Shown: positions 36,410-45,962, counted from the first letter of the stretch. The stretch is DNA of 64,000 nucleotides from Bacteroidota bacterium (GCA_023442525.1 JAEZZA010000004.1:94136-158135); one strand, 5' to 3'. The notes: generated from the letters alone by a model not told the origin. Translations and numbers: made by a program.

Positions 36410-37122
36410 CTTAACGAGGCAAGATTCCTTATTTCATGATTTGAAATCACCCGCACATTGGTTATTATATAATCGGGGTTTATAAAATTGCCGTAAAGAT
36501 TACATTCTGCAATTATTTCATCGATAAATTTCTGAACGGGCACAGGCAGTGGAATCAGTCCCACCACACTGCATATTTCGCGGTCGAACCGGATACTTTC
36601 GGCTTCGCCCCTTATCCGGGCGAATGCATAATTAACTTCGTTTATAAGCAATGACTTCTCAAATGTCGAATAAAATTCGTTGTTCGATGTAAATGCCGTG
36701 AAATATCTGAGTCTTAAACCCTTTCCTCCCATTCCGGTTGAAATAAGGATGCTGTTCTGCTCCAGCAACCTGCTTTCAAGCAACAGCCGGTTCTCCTGCA
36801 GGGCCAGAACAGCCCAGTCCCTCAATCCTCCCGGCATCGTATCCGTGCATCTTTCAAGTGTACGGTACGCATCAATGTGATCAATGCACGAGAGTTTGAA
36901 AATCATATCCTTCCGGTCTTCTTCAGTCTGATCGTCTTCGAAAACAACATTCCGTTTTTTGAGTATATCATCGTGGTTGAATTGCCTGGAAACACTTTGG
37001 GCATAGTTATGGTATTCATTCTGAATGTCGCTGTCTACCTTCTGTTCCAGAATGGTTATATTTGCAGGGATTACTCCGAGTAATTCCTGTATTTTATCGT
37101 ATATGTTATCAACCTGTGCCAA
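36385..37122 (-). CDS. Conserved hypothetical protein
   Basis: A 245-residue soluble protein that I do not recognise. It has no signal peptide or transmembrane segment. It is largely helical, with a HEAT-like segment around residues 75-125 (FKLSCIDHIDAYRTLERCTD; LRDWAVLALQENRLLLESRL) and an alpha/beta part with the Gly-rich STGMGGKGLRLRYF (about 128). The C-terminus is basic (SLRKNKARKQ). The coherent coding frame and the shared terminator with the PUR gene support a real gene. Confidence 0.75.
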   Translation of the reverse strand: MAQVDNIYDKIQELLGVIPANITILEQKVDSDIQNEYHNYAQSVSRQFNHDDILKKRNVVFEDDQTEEDRKDMIFKLSCIDHIDAYRTLERCTDTMPGGLRDWAVLALQENRLLLESRLLEQNSILISTGMGGKGLRLRYFTAFTSNNEFYSTFEKSLLINEVNYAFARIRGEAESIRFDREICSVVGLIPLPVPVQKFIDEIIAECNLYGNFINPDYIITNVRVISNHEIRNLASLRKNKARKQ

Positions 37123-37299
37123 ACAGTTGGTGCATTATAAATAAAGATAAACAATTTATTAACAAATTACGAGAAAATCAGAGACAAAATCTTGCCCTCA
37201 AAAACAAAATAATTACTGAAATTGAGGATGATAAATTCCCTATTAATAGGTATTGGCTTTCATGAAATAAAAATATAAAATTGCGCCACAATTTGAAGT

Positions 37300-39660
37300 A
37301 TGAACAGTTTAAGGTTATCTAATATATCTACCGGCGAATCTGTATATGTTAAGTGCGTCAAGGGGAAAGGAGCCTTCAGGCAGCGCATTAGCGAAATGGG
37401 ATTTGTCCAGGGCAAGCAGGTAACTGTTGTTAAGAATGCACCCTTTAATGATCCCATTGAATTCAACATCATGGGTTATAATATATCATTAAGGCGAAAC
37501 GAGGCCGCGATGATTGAAGTAACTCATGAATCCTCACCCCGATTGCACGAAGAACCGCTCTTACCCGAATATCTCGGCGGGCAGTTCAATACCGTTGGAA
37601 AAGTCACTGAAATACGGGTCGCAATGGTAGGCAATCCCAATTCGGGGAAAACAAGCCTTTTTAATTTCGCTTCCCGTTCACAGGAACATGTCGGAAATTA
37701 CACCGGTGTTACCGTCAGTTCTAAAACATCGACCTTCCGGTATAATGATGTACTTTTTCATATAACCGATCTGCCGGGAACGTATTCCATTTCGGCATAC
37801 TCTCCTGAAGAGCTTTTTGTAAGGGACTTTATCATCGAACATAAACCCGATGTGGTGATCAACGTTGTAGACGCTGCCAATCTCGAAAGAAATCTGTTCC
37901 TTACCACTCAGTTGATCGATATGAATGTGAGAGTGGTTGTTGCCCTTAATATGTTTGATGAACTGGTAAGGATGCACGACCGTTTTGATTATGACTCCCT
38001 GGGAAGAATGTTGGGGATTCCTTTTGTCCCTACTATCGGTTCAAGAGGGAAGGGACTGAAAAAACTATTCAACAAGGTTATTGATGTTTATTCCGGAAAG
38101 TATTACGCAAAGAGACAAATCAGGATAAACTACGGCACTGAGGTTGAACAGTCGATTAACCGGATCTGCAACGTTCTTAATTCCGATCCTGTTATTTCCA
38201 TGTCGGGGATAAATCCGCGTTTTCTGGCGCTCAGGCTACTGGAACACGACCGGCATATTGAGTCGGTAATATTGAGTTCACGATTCTATAAAGATATTAT
38301 CAATTGCGCCAGGGAAGAAGCCACACGAATTGAAAAGATGTTCGACGATACACCATCTTCGGTGATCACCGATGCCCGGTACGGCTTTATTTCAGGAGCC
38401 CTGCGGGAAACCTTTACCCCTGGTACCATGGACCGGCGAAAACTGTCCGATCGCATCGACCACATACTAACCAACCGTTATCTGGGGATTCCGGTTTTCC
38501 TGCTTTTTATGTGGGTCATGTTTTCTGCCACCTTCAACCTGGGTGCTTATCCCCAGGACTGGATTGAACAAGGTGTCGGTTATCTTTCCGGCCTGCTTAA
38601 CGAAAATATGCCGGCAGGATCACTGAAACAGCTTTTGTCGGATGGTTTGCTTGGTGGAGTAGGGGGTGTTATCGTATTTCTTCCGAATATCCTGATCCTC
38701 TTCTTCTTTATTTCCATTATGGAAGATACAGGTTACATGGCACGCGCTGCTTTTATTACCGATAAGCTGATGCATAAAATCGGTTTGCATGGTCAGTCAT
38801 TTATCCCTCTGATCATGGGATTTGGCTGTAATGTGCCTGCAATAATGGCAACACGAACTATTGAGAACCGTACCAACCGGTTCCTTACGATACTTATAAA
38901 TCCGTTTATGTCGTGCAGCGCCCGGTTACCGGTGTATATTCTTCTGATAGGTGCCATATTCCCGGGTTATAAAGGAACTCTATTGTTCGCTGTATATCTG
39001 ACGGGAATTCTGGTTGCAATTGGTATTGCCCTGTTATTCAAGAGTACAATTTTTAAATCTGCCGATGCACCATTTGTTATGGAGCTCCCGCCTTACCGTT
39101 TGCCCACTTCGCGATCGGTTGTTAAACATATGTGGAGCAAGGCGTCGCAGTATCTGAAAAAAATGGGCGGTATTATTATGGTCGCATCCGTACTGATATG
39201 GGCTCTCGGGCATTATCCACTGCAAAAGAATGCTACTAACGGATCAGCTATAACTTATGAATCGGTTCATCAAAACTCCTATATTGCCCGGTTGGGAAAA
39301 AGCATCGAACCGGTTATAGAGCCGCTGGGTTTCGATTGGAAAATGGGAGTATGTTTGTTGACCGGTATTGCTGCAAAGGAAATCGTTGTCAGCACGATGG
39401 GTGTGGTTTACCCTTCCGTTGAAAACGGGGGTGCCGAAAGCCTTGAAGACCGGATTCGTATGGATAGAGGTTTTACTCCTTTATCGACACTTTCTTTTCT
39501 TTTGTTCACACTGCTTTATTTTCCATGTCTGGCCACCGTGACGGCAATTTATAATGAAACCAGCTCGTGGAAATGGGCAGGATTTTCGATAGTAATGACA
39601 ACAGGAGTAGCATGGATTTTATCATTCCTGTTTTTTCAGGCAGGTTCTCTTATTTTTTGA
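37300..39660 (+). CDS. feoB: FeoA-FeoB fusion, ferrous iron transporter
   Basis: A 786-residue inner-membrane Fe(II) importer. Residues 1-75 are a FeoA SH3-like domain (ISEMGFVQGKQVTVV; DPIEFNIMGYNISLR). The GTPase domain follows: G1 GNPNSGKT at 111-118, G3 DLPGTYSI near 157, and NMFDE, which corresponds to the G4 NxxD box near 208. A nucleotide-dissociation-inhibitor-like helical region comes next. From about residue 395 are the transmembrane segments with two Gate motifs, the first including GFGCNVPAIMATR and MSCSARLPVYILL, the second ACLATVTAI-like. FeoA fused to FeoB is common in Bacteroidota. A Cys-rich partner follows three bases later. Confidence 0.96.
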   Translation: MNSLRLSNISTGESVYVKCVKGKGAFRQRISEMGFVQGKQVTVVKNAPFNDPIEFNIMGYNISLRRNEAAMIEVTHESSPRLHEEPLLPEYLGGQFNTVGKVTEIRVAMVGNPNSGKTSLFNFASRSQEHVGNYTGVTVSSKTSTFRYNDVLFHITDLPGTYSISAYSPEELFVRDFIIEHKPDVVINVVDAANLERNLFLTTQLIDMNVRVVVALNMFDELVRMHDRFDYDSLGRMLGIPFVPTIGSRGKGLKKLFNKVIDVYSGKYYAKRQIRINYGTEVEQSINRICNVLNSDPVISMSGINPRFLALRLLEHDRHIESVILSSRFYKDIINCAREEATRIEKMFDDTPSSVITDARYGFISGALRETFTPGTMDRRKLSDRIDHILTNRYLGIPVFLLFMWVMFSATFNLGAYPQDWIEQGVGYLSGLLNENMPAGSLKQLLSDGLLGGVGGVIVFLPNILILFFFISIMEDTGYMARAAFITDKLMHKIGLHGQSFIPLIMGFGCNVPAIMATRTIENRTNRFLTILINPFMSCSARLPVYILLIGAIFPGYKGTLLFAVYLTGILVAIGIALLFKSTIFKSADAPFVMELPPYRLPTSRSVVKHMWSKASQYLKKMGGIIMVASVLIWALGHYPLQKNATNGSAITYESVHQNSYIARLGKSIEPVIEPLGFDWKMGVCLLTGIAAKEIVVSTMGVVYPSVENGGAESLEDRIRMDRGFTPLSTLSFLLFTLLYFPCLATVTAIYNETSSWKWAGFSIVMTTGVAWILSFLFFQAGSLIF

Positions 39661-39663
39661 TTT

Positions 39664-39819
39664 ATGATTCAGGATATAATTACATTGACTCTGATTGCTG
39701 CGTGCACGATATACACTCTTTATAATGTGTACACTGCCCTGTTCAGGTTTAAGACAAAAAAATTGCATCACTGCAGTACTTGTGCAGGATGCAATTTAAA
39801 AGTTCAGGAATTAAAATAA
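39664..39819 (+). CDS. FeoB-associated Cys-rich membrane protein
   Basis: A 51-residue protein: one N-terminal transmembrane helix (DIITLTLIAACTIYTLYNVY), a basic linker (FRFKTKK), then a Cys motif HHCSTCAGCNLK. This is the usual small FeoB-associated Cys-rich protein encoded after feoB. It starts three bases after the feoB stop, so it is cotranscribed. It may help assemble or gate the transporter; the function is inferred. Confidence 0.88.
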   Translation: MIQDIITLTLIAACTIYTLYNVYTALFRFKTKKLHHCSTCAGCNLKVQELK

Positions 39820-39821
39820 CC

Positions 39822-42638
39822 TTAATTCTGCAATAAAACAGGATTTCCAAACCCTATTCTTGCCAAAGGTTTAAGCTGGGTTGCGGCATCTCCTGCCACC
39901 ACGTATATCATCTGATCGGGCTTCAGATATTCTGTCGCCAGGCTCTTATGCTGATCAACCGTCATTTCCCTTACTACATTTTCTTCTTTTAATACATAGT
40001 CGTCGGGCAGGTTATATTTACTTATTGCAGAAAGCATCGACAACCTGCTGTTTATGGTTTCGAACCGGCGAAGATTCGACTTGATCAACGAATTACGGGT
40101 GAATTCCATCTCATCGTCCGAAATACCATTACGATAATCTTCCATGGTTTTCTTGAAAATTTCTACCGACTCAAAAGTGGCATCGGAACGTACGCTTGAA
40201 CTGGCAAGAAAAGGAGCAGGATTTTTCATTTCGTTGAAGGACGAACGGGCACCATAGGTGTATCCTTTTTCTTCTCTTAATATGAGATTCAGGTTACCGC
40301 TAAATGATCCTCCTAACTTGTAATTCATAACTGTAAGCGAGTAATATTCAGGAGCGGAACGGGGAACCGACAGTCTTCCGGCATATATAACCGATTGTTT
40401 GGCTCCGGGAACATCAATGAAATAAATGGTCGATTTCTTCGGACCCTCAGGAACAGTGTACTGTGGGAATTCAACATCCTTCTTTGCCCAGTTCTTTTCG
40501 AGCGAGTTTAATGCCGCGGTTACCTCGTCCTTCGTAACGTTACCTGCAATATTAAACCGGGACACCGATGGTGAAAAGTTACGGTTATAAAAGGCCTTCA
40601 GATCATCAAGTGTAATTTGGGATACCGTTTCTTTATTACCTATGACTTCACGGGCAAATATATGCTGATCGCCATACAGTAATTTGTAAACCGCCCTCTG
40701 TGCAAGATATTGTGGATCTGCTGCACGCTGCTCGATGGTATTTATGGTACGTACTTTGGCAAGTTCAAACTGTAAGCTGTCCCATCTGGGCTGTAGTAGC
40801 ATTTCTTCAACCAGGGCAAGCGTTTCGGTGAAATTCCTTGATAAGCAATTGGCAGTGACCACAATTTCTTCACGTGTGGTGTACCAGTTGATGCTGGCAC
40901 CAAGTAATTCAATTTCCTCTTCGAGCTGCTCAGGGGTTTTATTCATGGTGCCTTCGGGCATCATGTCGGTTATCAGGTTAGCCACACCTGGTTTTGCCGG
41001 GTCGTCAAGATAGAAGCCTCCGTTAATAGCCAATTCAAATGTTACCAACGGAAGTTCATTGTGCTCAATGCCTCGAACTGCCAATCCGTTGCTTAACTCT
41101 GCTTTCCATATCTCAGGAACCTTAACGGCAGGATCGGCGCCTATTCCCGGTTCCTTTGAACGGTCGATCTTAGACGGTGTTTTTTCCACCGGTGCAGATG
41201 CCACTACATTCTCAATCTTTACCTGTGTAGCCGAAGTGATGCTTTCTTCAACAACACCTGCAGGAACTGAATTATCCGCCATTAACGATTGTTGCCCGCG
41301 GGGCACAAAGCTGGTAACCACCATGGGTTTATCCTTTATGTAAGTATTGTATACCCTGGTAACATCCTCAATGGTGACATTTTTATAATTATCAAGATCC
41401 TGTACAATGTATCCGGGATCGTCTCTGAATGTATTGTAAAATGCGAGTTGTAACGATTTGCTGAACACGTTGTTTATACCGTTGTAAAAATCGGTTTCAA
41501 CCAGGGCTCTTATCCGGTCGATGTCTTTCTGTGTTACTCCTTCTTCTTCAAAAAGTTTGAAAGCTTCTTTTACTGCCTGTTCAATTTCAGCAAGGGATTT
41601 TTCTTCATTTGCCCGCATACTCACGGTAAACCTCCCGGCGAGTTCCATAGTGTAGTTGTAGGCAGTGATATCTGAAGTCAGTTGCTTATCCCTTATCAGA
41701 ACCCGGTAAAGGGGAGCTTTCTTACCTTCGGAAAGAATACGCGCCAGGTATACAAGAGCATAAGAATCTTTGTTGTATTCTTCGGGAGTTGGCCATACCA
41801 GTGTAATTTCAGGAACTTTGGCAAAGTTATCCTCATGGAATAACCTTTTCGACTCGGGTAAAACAACAGGCATGGGCTGACGTACAGCAACCTCACCATG
41901 AGGAGCAATTTCTCCAAAATACTTCTCAACCAGTTGTTTTACGGAATCCTTGTCGAAATCACCTGCAATTACCAGCGTTGCGTTATTAGGACCATAATAC
42001 TTATTATAAAAAGCTTTTACATCTTCAACCGTGGCTTGCTGTAAATCGGCCATTTCTCCAATTACCTGCCAGCTATAGGGATGACCGTCGGGGTAAAGGT
42101 TCCTGTCGATTACATAATCGGTGTGACCATAGGGTACATTGTCGACACCTTGTCTCTTCTCGTTTTGAACCACATTTTGCTGAACAGCGAATGCATTCTG
42201 AGTTACCGTATTGATAAAATAACCCATTCTGTCGGATTCCATCCACAGCACCATTTCAAGAGCGTTTTTGGGCACTACTTCGAAGTATGTAGTTACATCG
42301 TTGCTGGTAAAACCGTTAAGAGTGCCACCAGCGTTCTGTATTTTTCTGAAAAACTGATCCTGCGGAATGTTTTCTGATTCCTGGAACAACATATGTTCAA
42401 ACAGATGGGCGAATCCGGTCTTTCCCGGTTCTTCACGGCTCGATCCGACATGATACATAATGGCTGTGGAAACGATCGGATCGGAAGTGTCCTGATGCAA
42501 AACAACCTCAAGACCATTAGTCAGACTGTATTTTTCAAATTCTACACTGAATGGTTTTTCAACAGGTGCTTTCTTGCAGGTTGCAAGTAAAAGCACTGTG
42601 AAAACCGCGATGGAAAGAAGATTCAATACTTTTTTCAT
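39822..42638 (-). CDS. M16-family zinc metalloprotease (insulinase/pitrilysin type), lipoprotein
   Basis: A 938-residue periplasmic or outer-membrane protease with lipoprotein signal (VFTVLLLATCKKA). It contains two M16 units. The N-terminal unit (about 35-470) carries the inverted zinc motif His78-x-x-Glu81-His82 (FAHLFEHMLF) and the downstream QNVVQNEKRQG with the third ligand Glu. The C-terminal unit (about 510-930) lacks the motif and is the structural partner (KAELSNGLAVRGIEHNELPL; GAKQSVIYAGRLSVPRSAPE). I chose the ATG at 42638, which gives the signal peptide; an upstream start at 42704 would add 22 residues. It converges on the Cys-rich gene. Confidence 0.93.
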   Translation of the reverse strand: MKKVLNLLSIAVFTVLLLATCKKAPVEKPFSVEFEKYSLTNGLEVVLHQDTSDPIVSTAIMYHVGSSREEPGKTGFAHLFEHMLFQESENIPQDQFFRKIQNAGGTLNGFTSNDVTTYFEVVPKNALEMVLWMESDRMGYFINTVTQNAFAVQQNVVQNEKRQGVDNVPYGHTDYVIDRNLYPDGHPYSWQVIGEMADLQQATVEDVKAFYNKYYGPNNATLVIAGDFDKDSVKQLVEKYFGEIAPHGEVAVRQPMPVVLPESKRLFHEDNFAKVPEITLVWPTPEEYNKDSYALVYLARILSEGKKAPLYRVLIRDKQLTSDITAYNYTMELAGRFTVSMRANEEKSLAEIEQAVKEAFKLFEEEGVTQKDIDRIRALVETDFYNGINNVFSKSLQLAFYNTFRDDPGYIVQDLDNYKNVTIEDVTRVYNTYIKDKPMVVTSFVPRGQQSLMADNSVPAGVVEESITSATQVKIENVVASAPVEKTPSKIDRSKEPGIGADPAVKVPEIWKAELSNGLAVRGIEHNELPLVTFELAINGGFYLDDPAKPGVANLITDMMPEGTMNKTPEQLEEEIELLGASINWYTTREEIVVTANCLSRNFTETLALVEEMLLQPRWDSLQFELAKVRTINTIEQRAADPQYLAQRAVYKLLYGDQHIFAREVIGNKETVSQITLDDLKAFYNRNFSPSVSRFNIAGNVTKDEVTAALNSLEKNWAKKDVEFPQYTVPEGPKKSTIYFIDVPGAKQSVIYAGRLSVPRSAPEYYSLTVMNYKLGGSFSGNLNLILREEKGYTYGARSSFNEMKNPAPFLASSSVRSDATFESVEIFKKTMEDYRNGISDDEMEFTRNSLIKSNLRRFETINSRLSMLSAISKYNLPDDYVLKEENVVREMTVDQHKSLATEYLKPDQMIYVVAGDAATQLKPLARIGFGNPVLLQN

Positions 42639-42875
42639 ACATAAATTTATTAATCTGGTTTTGGGCAATAGAACATTATTATTTAAGCAGTGTTCACGTT
42701 TCATTTAAAAAGTATAAGAACTCATCCGGTTCTTACATTTCAGATAAGGTTCTCAGACGATGATTGAGAAAGCCATTCCATCCCGGAATCTTAAAGTGAA
42801 ACACACGATAAAGATAGTAAACATCTCAATATGAATACATAGATATTTTCTGGCGGTCAAATTACTGTAAGGAAG

Positions 42876-43652
42876 TTATTTCCCGCTCTTTTTTCCAAAC
42901 TCCAAAGGTCCGATCTTTCTCATCAGATCCATTATTTTGGCCTGCCGGCGCAACAGATAGGGAGTAGGCCTTGCAGGATTTCTTTTTCTCGGGTTAGGCA
43001 GGCAAGCCGCGATAAGAGCCGACTCACCCCGGGTAAGTTTTAATGCAGGTTTATTGAAATATTTTCGGGAGGCTGCTTCCACCCCATAAATTCCGTTACC
43101 GGTTTCAATAACATTCAGGTAAACCACCATAATTCTTTTTTTGCTCCATATCGTTTCGATAAGGAACGTAAAATAAACCTCAAAACCTTTCCTGATCCAT
43201 GTACGCGCAGGCCATAGAAACACATTTTTGGCTACCTGCTGCGATATGGTGCTTGCACCTCTTTTCCGGCGATGTTTTTTGTTGTAATCTGCAGCTTTTT
43301 TAATGGCTTGCATATCAAAACCGTGATGATCCCGAAAGCGGTTGTCTTCTGAAGCAACTACTGCCTGGATCATATGCGGTGAGATTTTTTTATAAGATAC
43401 CCAGTCCTTGTGAATTCCAATTCTTGTCCCGTCGGCGTTTTTAACAAAGGCCCTTTTCAACATCACCGGTGTTAACGGAGGGTTAATAAACGAAAAGAGT
43501 ATTGCGACCAGAATAGTGGATCCGAAAAATCCTATAGTAACATATTTGGCAATACGAAGCGAAAGTCGGAGAATGCATTTAAATATCCGGCCTGCATTCC
43601 GGTTACCGGATACCGGCATCTCTGATACCGATTCAACTATCGCATCTCCCAT
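42876..43652 (-). CDS. mtgA: Monofunctional biosynthetic peptidoglycan transglycosylase
   Basis: A 258-residue GT51 glycosyltransferase that polymerises lipid II. One transmembrane helix (YVTIGFFGSTILVAILFSF) precedes the catalytic domain with the motifs ASEDNRFRDHHGFD (catalytic Glu), RRKRGASTISQQVAKN and RKGFEVYFTFLIETIWSKKR, then YLNVIETGNGIYGVEAASRK. There is no transpeptidase domain, so it is monofunctional. It is 42-kb-region housekeeping and stands alone, with repeats downstream and upstream. Confidence 0.95.
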   Translation of the reverse strand: MGDAIVESVSEMPVSGNRNAGRIFKCILRLSLRIAKYVTIGFFGSTILVAILFSFINPPLTPVMLKRAFVKNADGTRIGIHKDWVSYKKISPHMIQAVVASEDNRFRDHHGFDMQAIKKAADYNKKHRRKRGASTISQQVAKNVFLWPARTWIRKGFEVYFTFLIETIWSKKRIMVVYLNVIETGNGIYGVEAASRKYFNKPALKLTRGESALIAACLPNPRKRNPARPTPYLLRRQAKIMDLMRKIGPLEFGKKSGK

Positions 43653-43703
43653 ACTTGAAATTTACTTTCAAATATAACTTTTTGTTTGATTCAACTTTTT
43701 TAA

Positions 43704-43764
43704 ACACAAAGCACACGAAGAAAATTCTCTTGCTCTGATTGGTTTTCCTTCGTGTGCTTTGTGT
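43704..43764. repeat. 17-bp perfect inverted repeat element
   Basis: Arms ACACAAAGCACACGAAG (43704-43720) and CTTCGTGTGCTTTGTGT (43748-43764) enclose a 27-nt loop containing TTGCTCTGATTG. A partial copy (the right arm with part of the loop) is at about 31281-31312, and a weaker relative near 22190. It forms the first part of the 350-bp gene-free stretch 43653-44002. Confidence 0.8.
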
Positions 43765-43818
43765 ACCTAGTGGTTTAATTCACACTCCTGCACATTTATT
43801 GTTTCAATGTTTCAAACT

Positions 43819-43983
43819 CTGACAGGTTCTGCGAACTCTGTCAGGTTTTCCACAGCAATTCTGCAGTCTCCAGACTGCTACCAATATAAAAATGAAACGC
43901 GCGAAGCGCATGAAACGCGCAGCATGAAACACGCAGCATGAAACGCGTAGCATGAAACACGCAGCATGGGAAACGCGCGAAGC
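43819..43983. repeat. Composite interspersed repeat, locus D
   Basis: The locus joins the CTGACAG...CTGTCAG hairpin (43819-43844), the GCAGTCTCCAGACTGC hairpin (43863-43878) and a tandem array of the 14-bp unit ATGAAACRCGYAGC. Its copies start at 43910, 43924, 43938, 43952 and 43966. It is the richest copy of the family in the window. Confidence 0.85.
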
Positions 43984-44002
43984 GTATGAGACAGCCTCAG
44001 CC

Positions 44003-44278
44003 CTATGACTTATGCTCCAATTCCCTGATTTTGTCCTGGGCCCTGAGGTAATAGGCCTTGTACCGGATGTAGTGATTTCCTTTCTCAAACTCCCAGAATA
44101 CGTTTCCTGCACGGTATATTTTACCAATACAGGCTTCGAAGATGAGATTGTAATTAATGCCCACGAGACTTTCGGCCTGAATGATTGACTTGAACCTTAC
44201 GCTTTTATCACTGAAGTGACCAATTACAGGCACGTTGTACTTTTTCTGGTTGCGCTTACGGGATATGCTGCTGGACAT
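44003..44278 (-). CDS. Small NUMOD1-like protein
   Basis: A 91-residue basic protein. The central part (VRFKSIIQAESLVGINYNLI; FEACIGKIYRAGNVFWEFEK) looks like a NUMOD1-type helix-turn-helix found beside homing-endonuclease domains, followed by IRYKAYYLRAQDKI. Here it stands alone with no nuclease domain. It lies between the large repeat array and the carboxylase operon, transcribed away from the operon. It probably binds DNA; the function is unknown. Confidence 0.68.
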   Translation of the reverse strand: MSSSISRKRNQKKYNVPVIGHFSDKSVRFKSIIQAESLVGINYNLIFEACIGKIYRAGNVFWEFEKGNHYIRYKAYYLRAQDKIRELEHKS

Positions 44279-44376
44279 GGGGAAATTTTCTCATTATTTA
44301 CGAGAAAAGGGCCTAATTTGTTGCATTGTGAACAATTATAAACCAGAGGTGTTAATGAGCAAAGTGAATTCTTCCC

Positions 44377-45951
44377 TTGGATCTCATCAAATCAAATATT
44401 AAAACGGATACTGAACAATTCAGGATCCGACGAAATTCTTATGAAAAAGCGGTTACAGAGCTTAATTCGTTAATCCGCGAAAATGCAAAAGGCGGCAGCC
44501 CCGAAAAGGTCAGGAGTCATATTTCGAAAGGTAAACTTACGGCACGGCAGAGAATCGATCTGTTAACAGACACCGGTTCCCAGTTTATGGAGTTTTCTCC
44601 TTTGGCAGCTTTGGATCAGTACAATGATCAGTTTCCCGGCGCCGGGATTATTACAGGCGTGGGCCTTATCCATGACCGCGAAACAGTTATTGTTGCCAAT
44701 GATGCCACGGTGAAAGGCGGTACTTATATAGCCGAGACCATTAAAAAACATCTTAGAGCCCAGGAAATTGCCTTCGAGAATAACCTCCCTTGTGTGTACC
44801 TCGTGGATTCCGGTGGCATCTTTCTGCCCGAACAGGCCCGTGTATTTGCCGATAAAAATGACTTCGGCAGAATTTTTTATAACCAGGCAGTATTATCTTC
44901 CCGCGGTATCCCACAAATAGCTGTGGTTATGGGATCGTGTACCGCCGGCGGTGCGTATGTGCCTGCAATGTGTGATGAAACCATTATTGTCCGCAATCAG
45001 GGCACTATTTTTCTTGGAGGGCCACCTCTTGTACAGGCTGCAATTGGCGAAACCATTACAGCCGAAGAACTCGGAGGTGCATACGTGCATACCTCTGTAT
45101 CGGGAGTGGCCGACCATCTGGCCGGCAACGACGAACATGCACTTCATATTTGCAGGAATATTTTCGAAACATTGGCTGTTAACGAAAAACAACATCTAAG
45201 CCGTATTCCCGCCGATGATCCGGTGTACGATCCATACGAACTATACGGTATTTTACCTCAGAACGTCCGCGAAAACCCCGACCCACGTGAAATAATAGCA
45301 CGAATTGCTGACGGCAGCCGGTTCCACGAGTTTAAAGCCGGTTACGGTAAAACCCTGGTCACCGGATTCGTACATTTTGGCGGATACCCGGCCGGTGTGA
45401 TCGCCAATCACGGAGTGCTGCATTCTTCTTCAGCACTTAAGGGAACACATTTCATCGAACTTTGCAACTACCGCAAGATACCTATTGTCTTTCTTCAGCA
45501 TATCACAGGTTTTATGGTAGGCCGCGAGGCCGAACATAACGGTATCGCCAAAGAAGGCGCTAAAATGGTACAGGCTGTTGCCACCGCCAATGTTCCCAAG
45601 TTCACAATCATTACCGGTGGTTCCTTCGGTGCAGGTAACTATGCCATGTCGGGCCGTGCTTACAATCCGAAATTCCTGTTTACCCTGCCCGGATCACGCA
45701 TTTCTGTAATGGGTGCCGAACAGGCTTCACACGTCCTTGTTTCAATAGCCTCCTCCCAATCAACAGCCGCAATACAAACCAGCATTTACGAGAAATATGA
45801 GAAGGAAGGCTCTCCCTATTACAGCACATCCCGGATATGGGACGACGGAATTCTGGACCCTGTTGATATCAGGAAAGTCCTTATTCTCGGAATTTCCATA
45901 TCGCTTAACCGGAAATTTCCTGAACCCGGTACGGGCATTTACCGGATGTAA
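44377..45951 (+). CDS. Methylcrotonyl-CoA carboxylase beta subunit (carboxyltransferase)
   Basis: A 524-residue carboxyltransferase that moves CO2 from biotin to 3-methylcrotonyl-CoA, giving 3-methylglutaconyl-CoA. The two crotonase-like halves are clear. The N half has GSCTAGGAYVPAMCDETIIV, FLGGPPLVQAAIGETITAEE and LGGAYVHTSVSGVADHLAGN, the pattern of methylcrotonyl rather than propionyl carboxylases. The C half has IPIVFLQHITGFMVG and ITGGSFGAGNYAMSGRAYNP. The start is TTG at 44377: an in-frame stop lies 12 bp upstream, and homologues begin at this Asp-Leu-Ile. A short out-of-frame ORF overlaps the start. It is the first of nine packed genes. Confidence 0.92.
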   Translation: MDLIKSNIKTDTEQFRIRRNSYEKAVTELNSLIRENAKGGSPEKVRSHISKGKLTARQRIDLLTDTGSQFMEFSPLAALDQYNDQFPGAGIITGVGLIHDRETVIVANDATVKGGTYIAETIKKHLRAQEIAFENNLPCVYLVDSGGIFLPEQARVFADKNDFGRIFYNQAVLSSRGIPQIAVVMGSCTAGGAYVPAMCDETIIVRNQGTIFLGGPPLVQAAIGETITAEELGGAYVHTSVSGVADHLAGNDEHALHICRNIFETLAVNEKQHLSRIPADDPVYDPYELYGILPQNVRENPDPREIIARIADGSRFHEFKAGYGKTLVTGFVHFGGYPAGVIANHGVLHSSSALKGTHFIELCNYRKIPIVFLQHITGFMVGREAEHNGIAKEGAKMVQAVATANVPKFTIITGGSFGAGNYAMSGRAYNPKFLFTLPGSRISVMGAEQASHVLVSIASSQSTAAIQTSIYEKYEKEGSPYYSTSRIWDDGILDPVDIRKVLILGISISLNRKFPEPGTGIYRM

Positions 45952-45962
45952 TATTTAGTAAG

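Noticed and set aside
39808..39828. Terminator between the FeoB-associated gene and the M16 protease gene
   Set aside because: Only a 7-bp AT-rich dyad with no T-run, located across both stop codons; too weak to annotate.
43892..43983. CRISPR array
   Set aside because: Units are 14 bp, directly adjacent and without unique spacers, and no cas gene is present.
43804..44127. A 107-residue minus-strand ORF through the repeat array
   Set aside because: It translates the tandem repeats into low-complexity sequence and overlaps the better-supported NUMOD-like gene in another frame.
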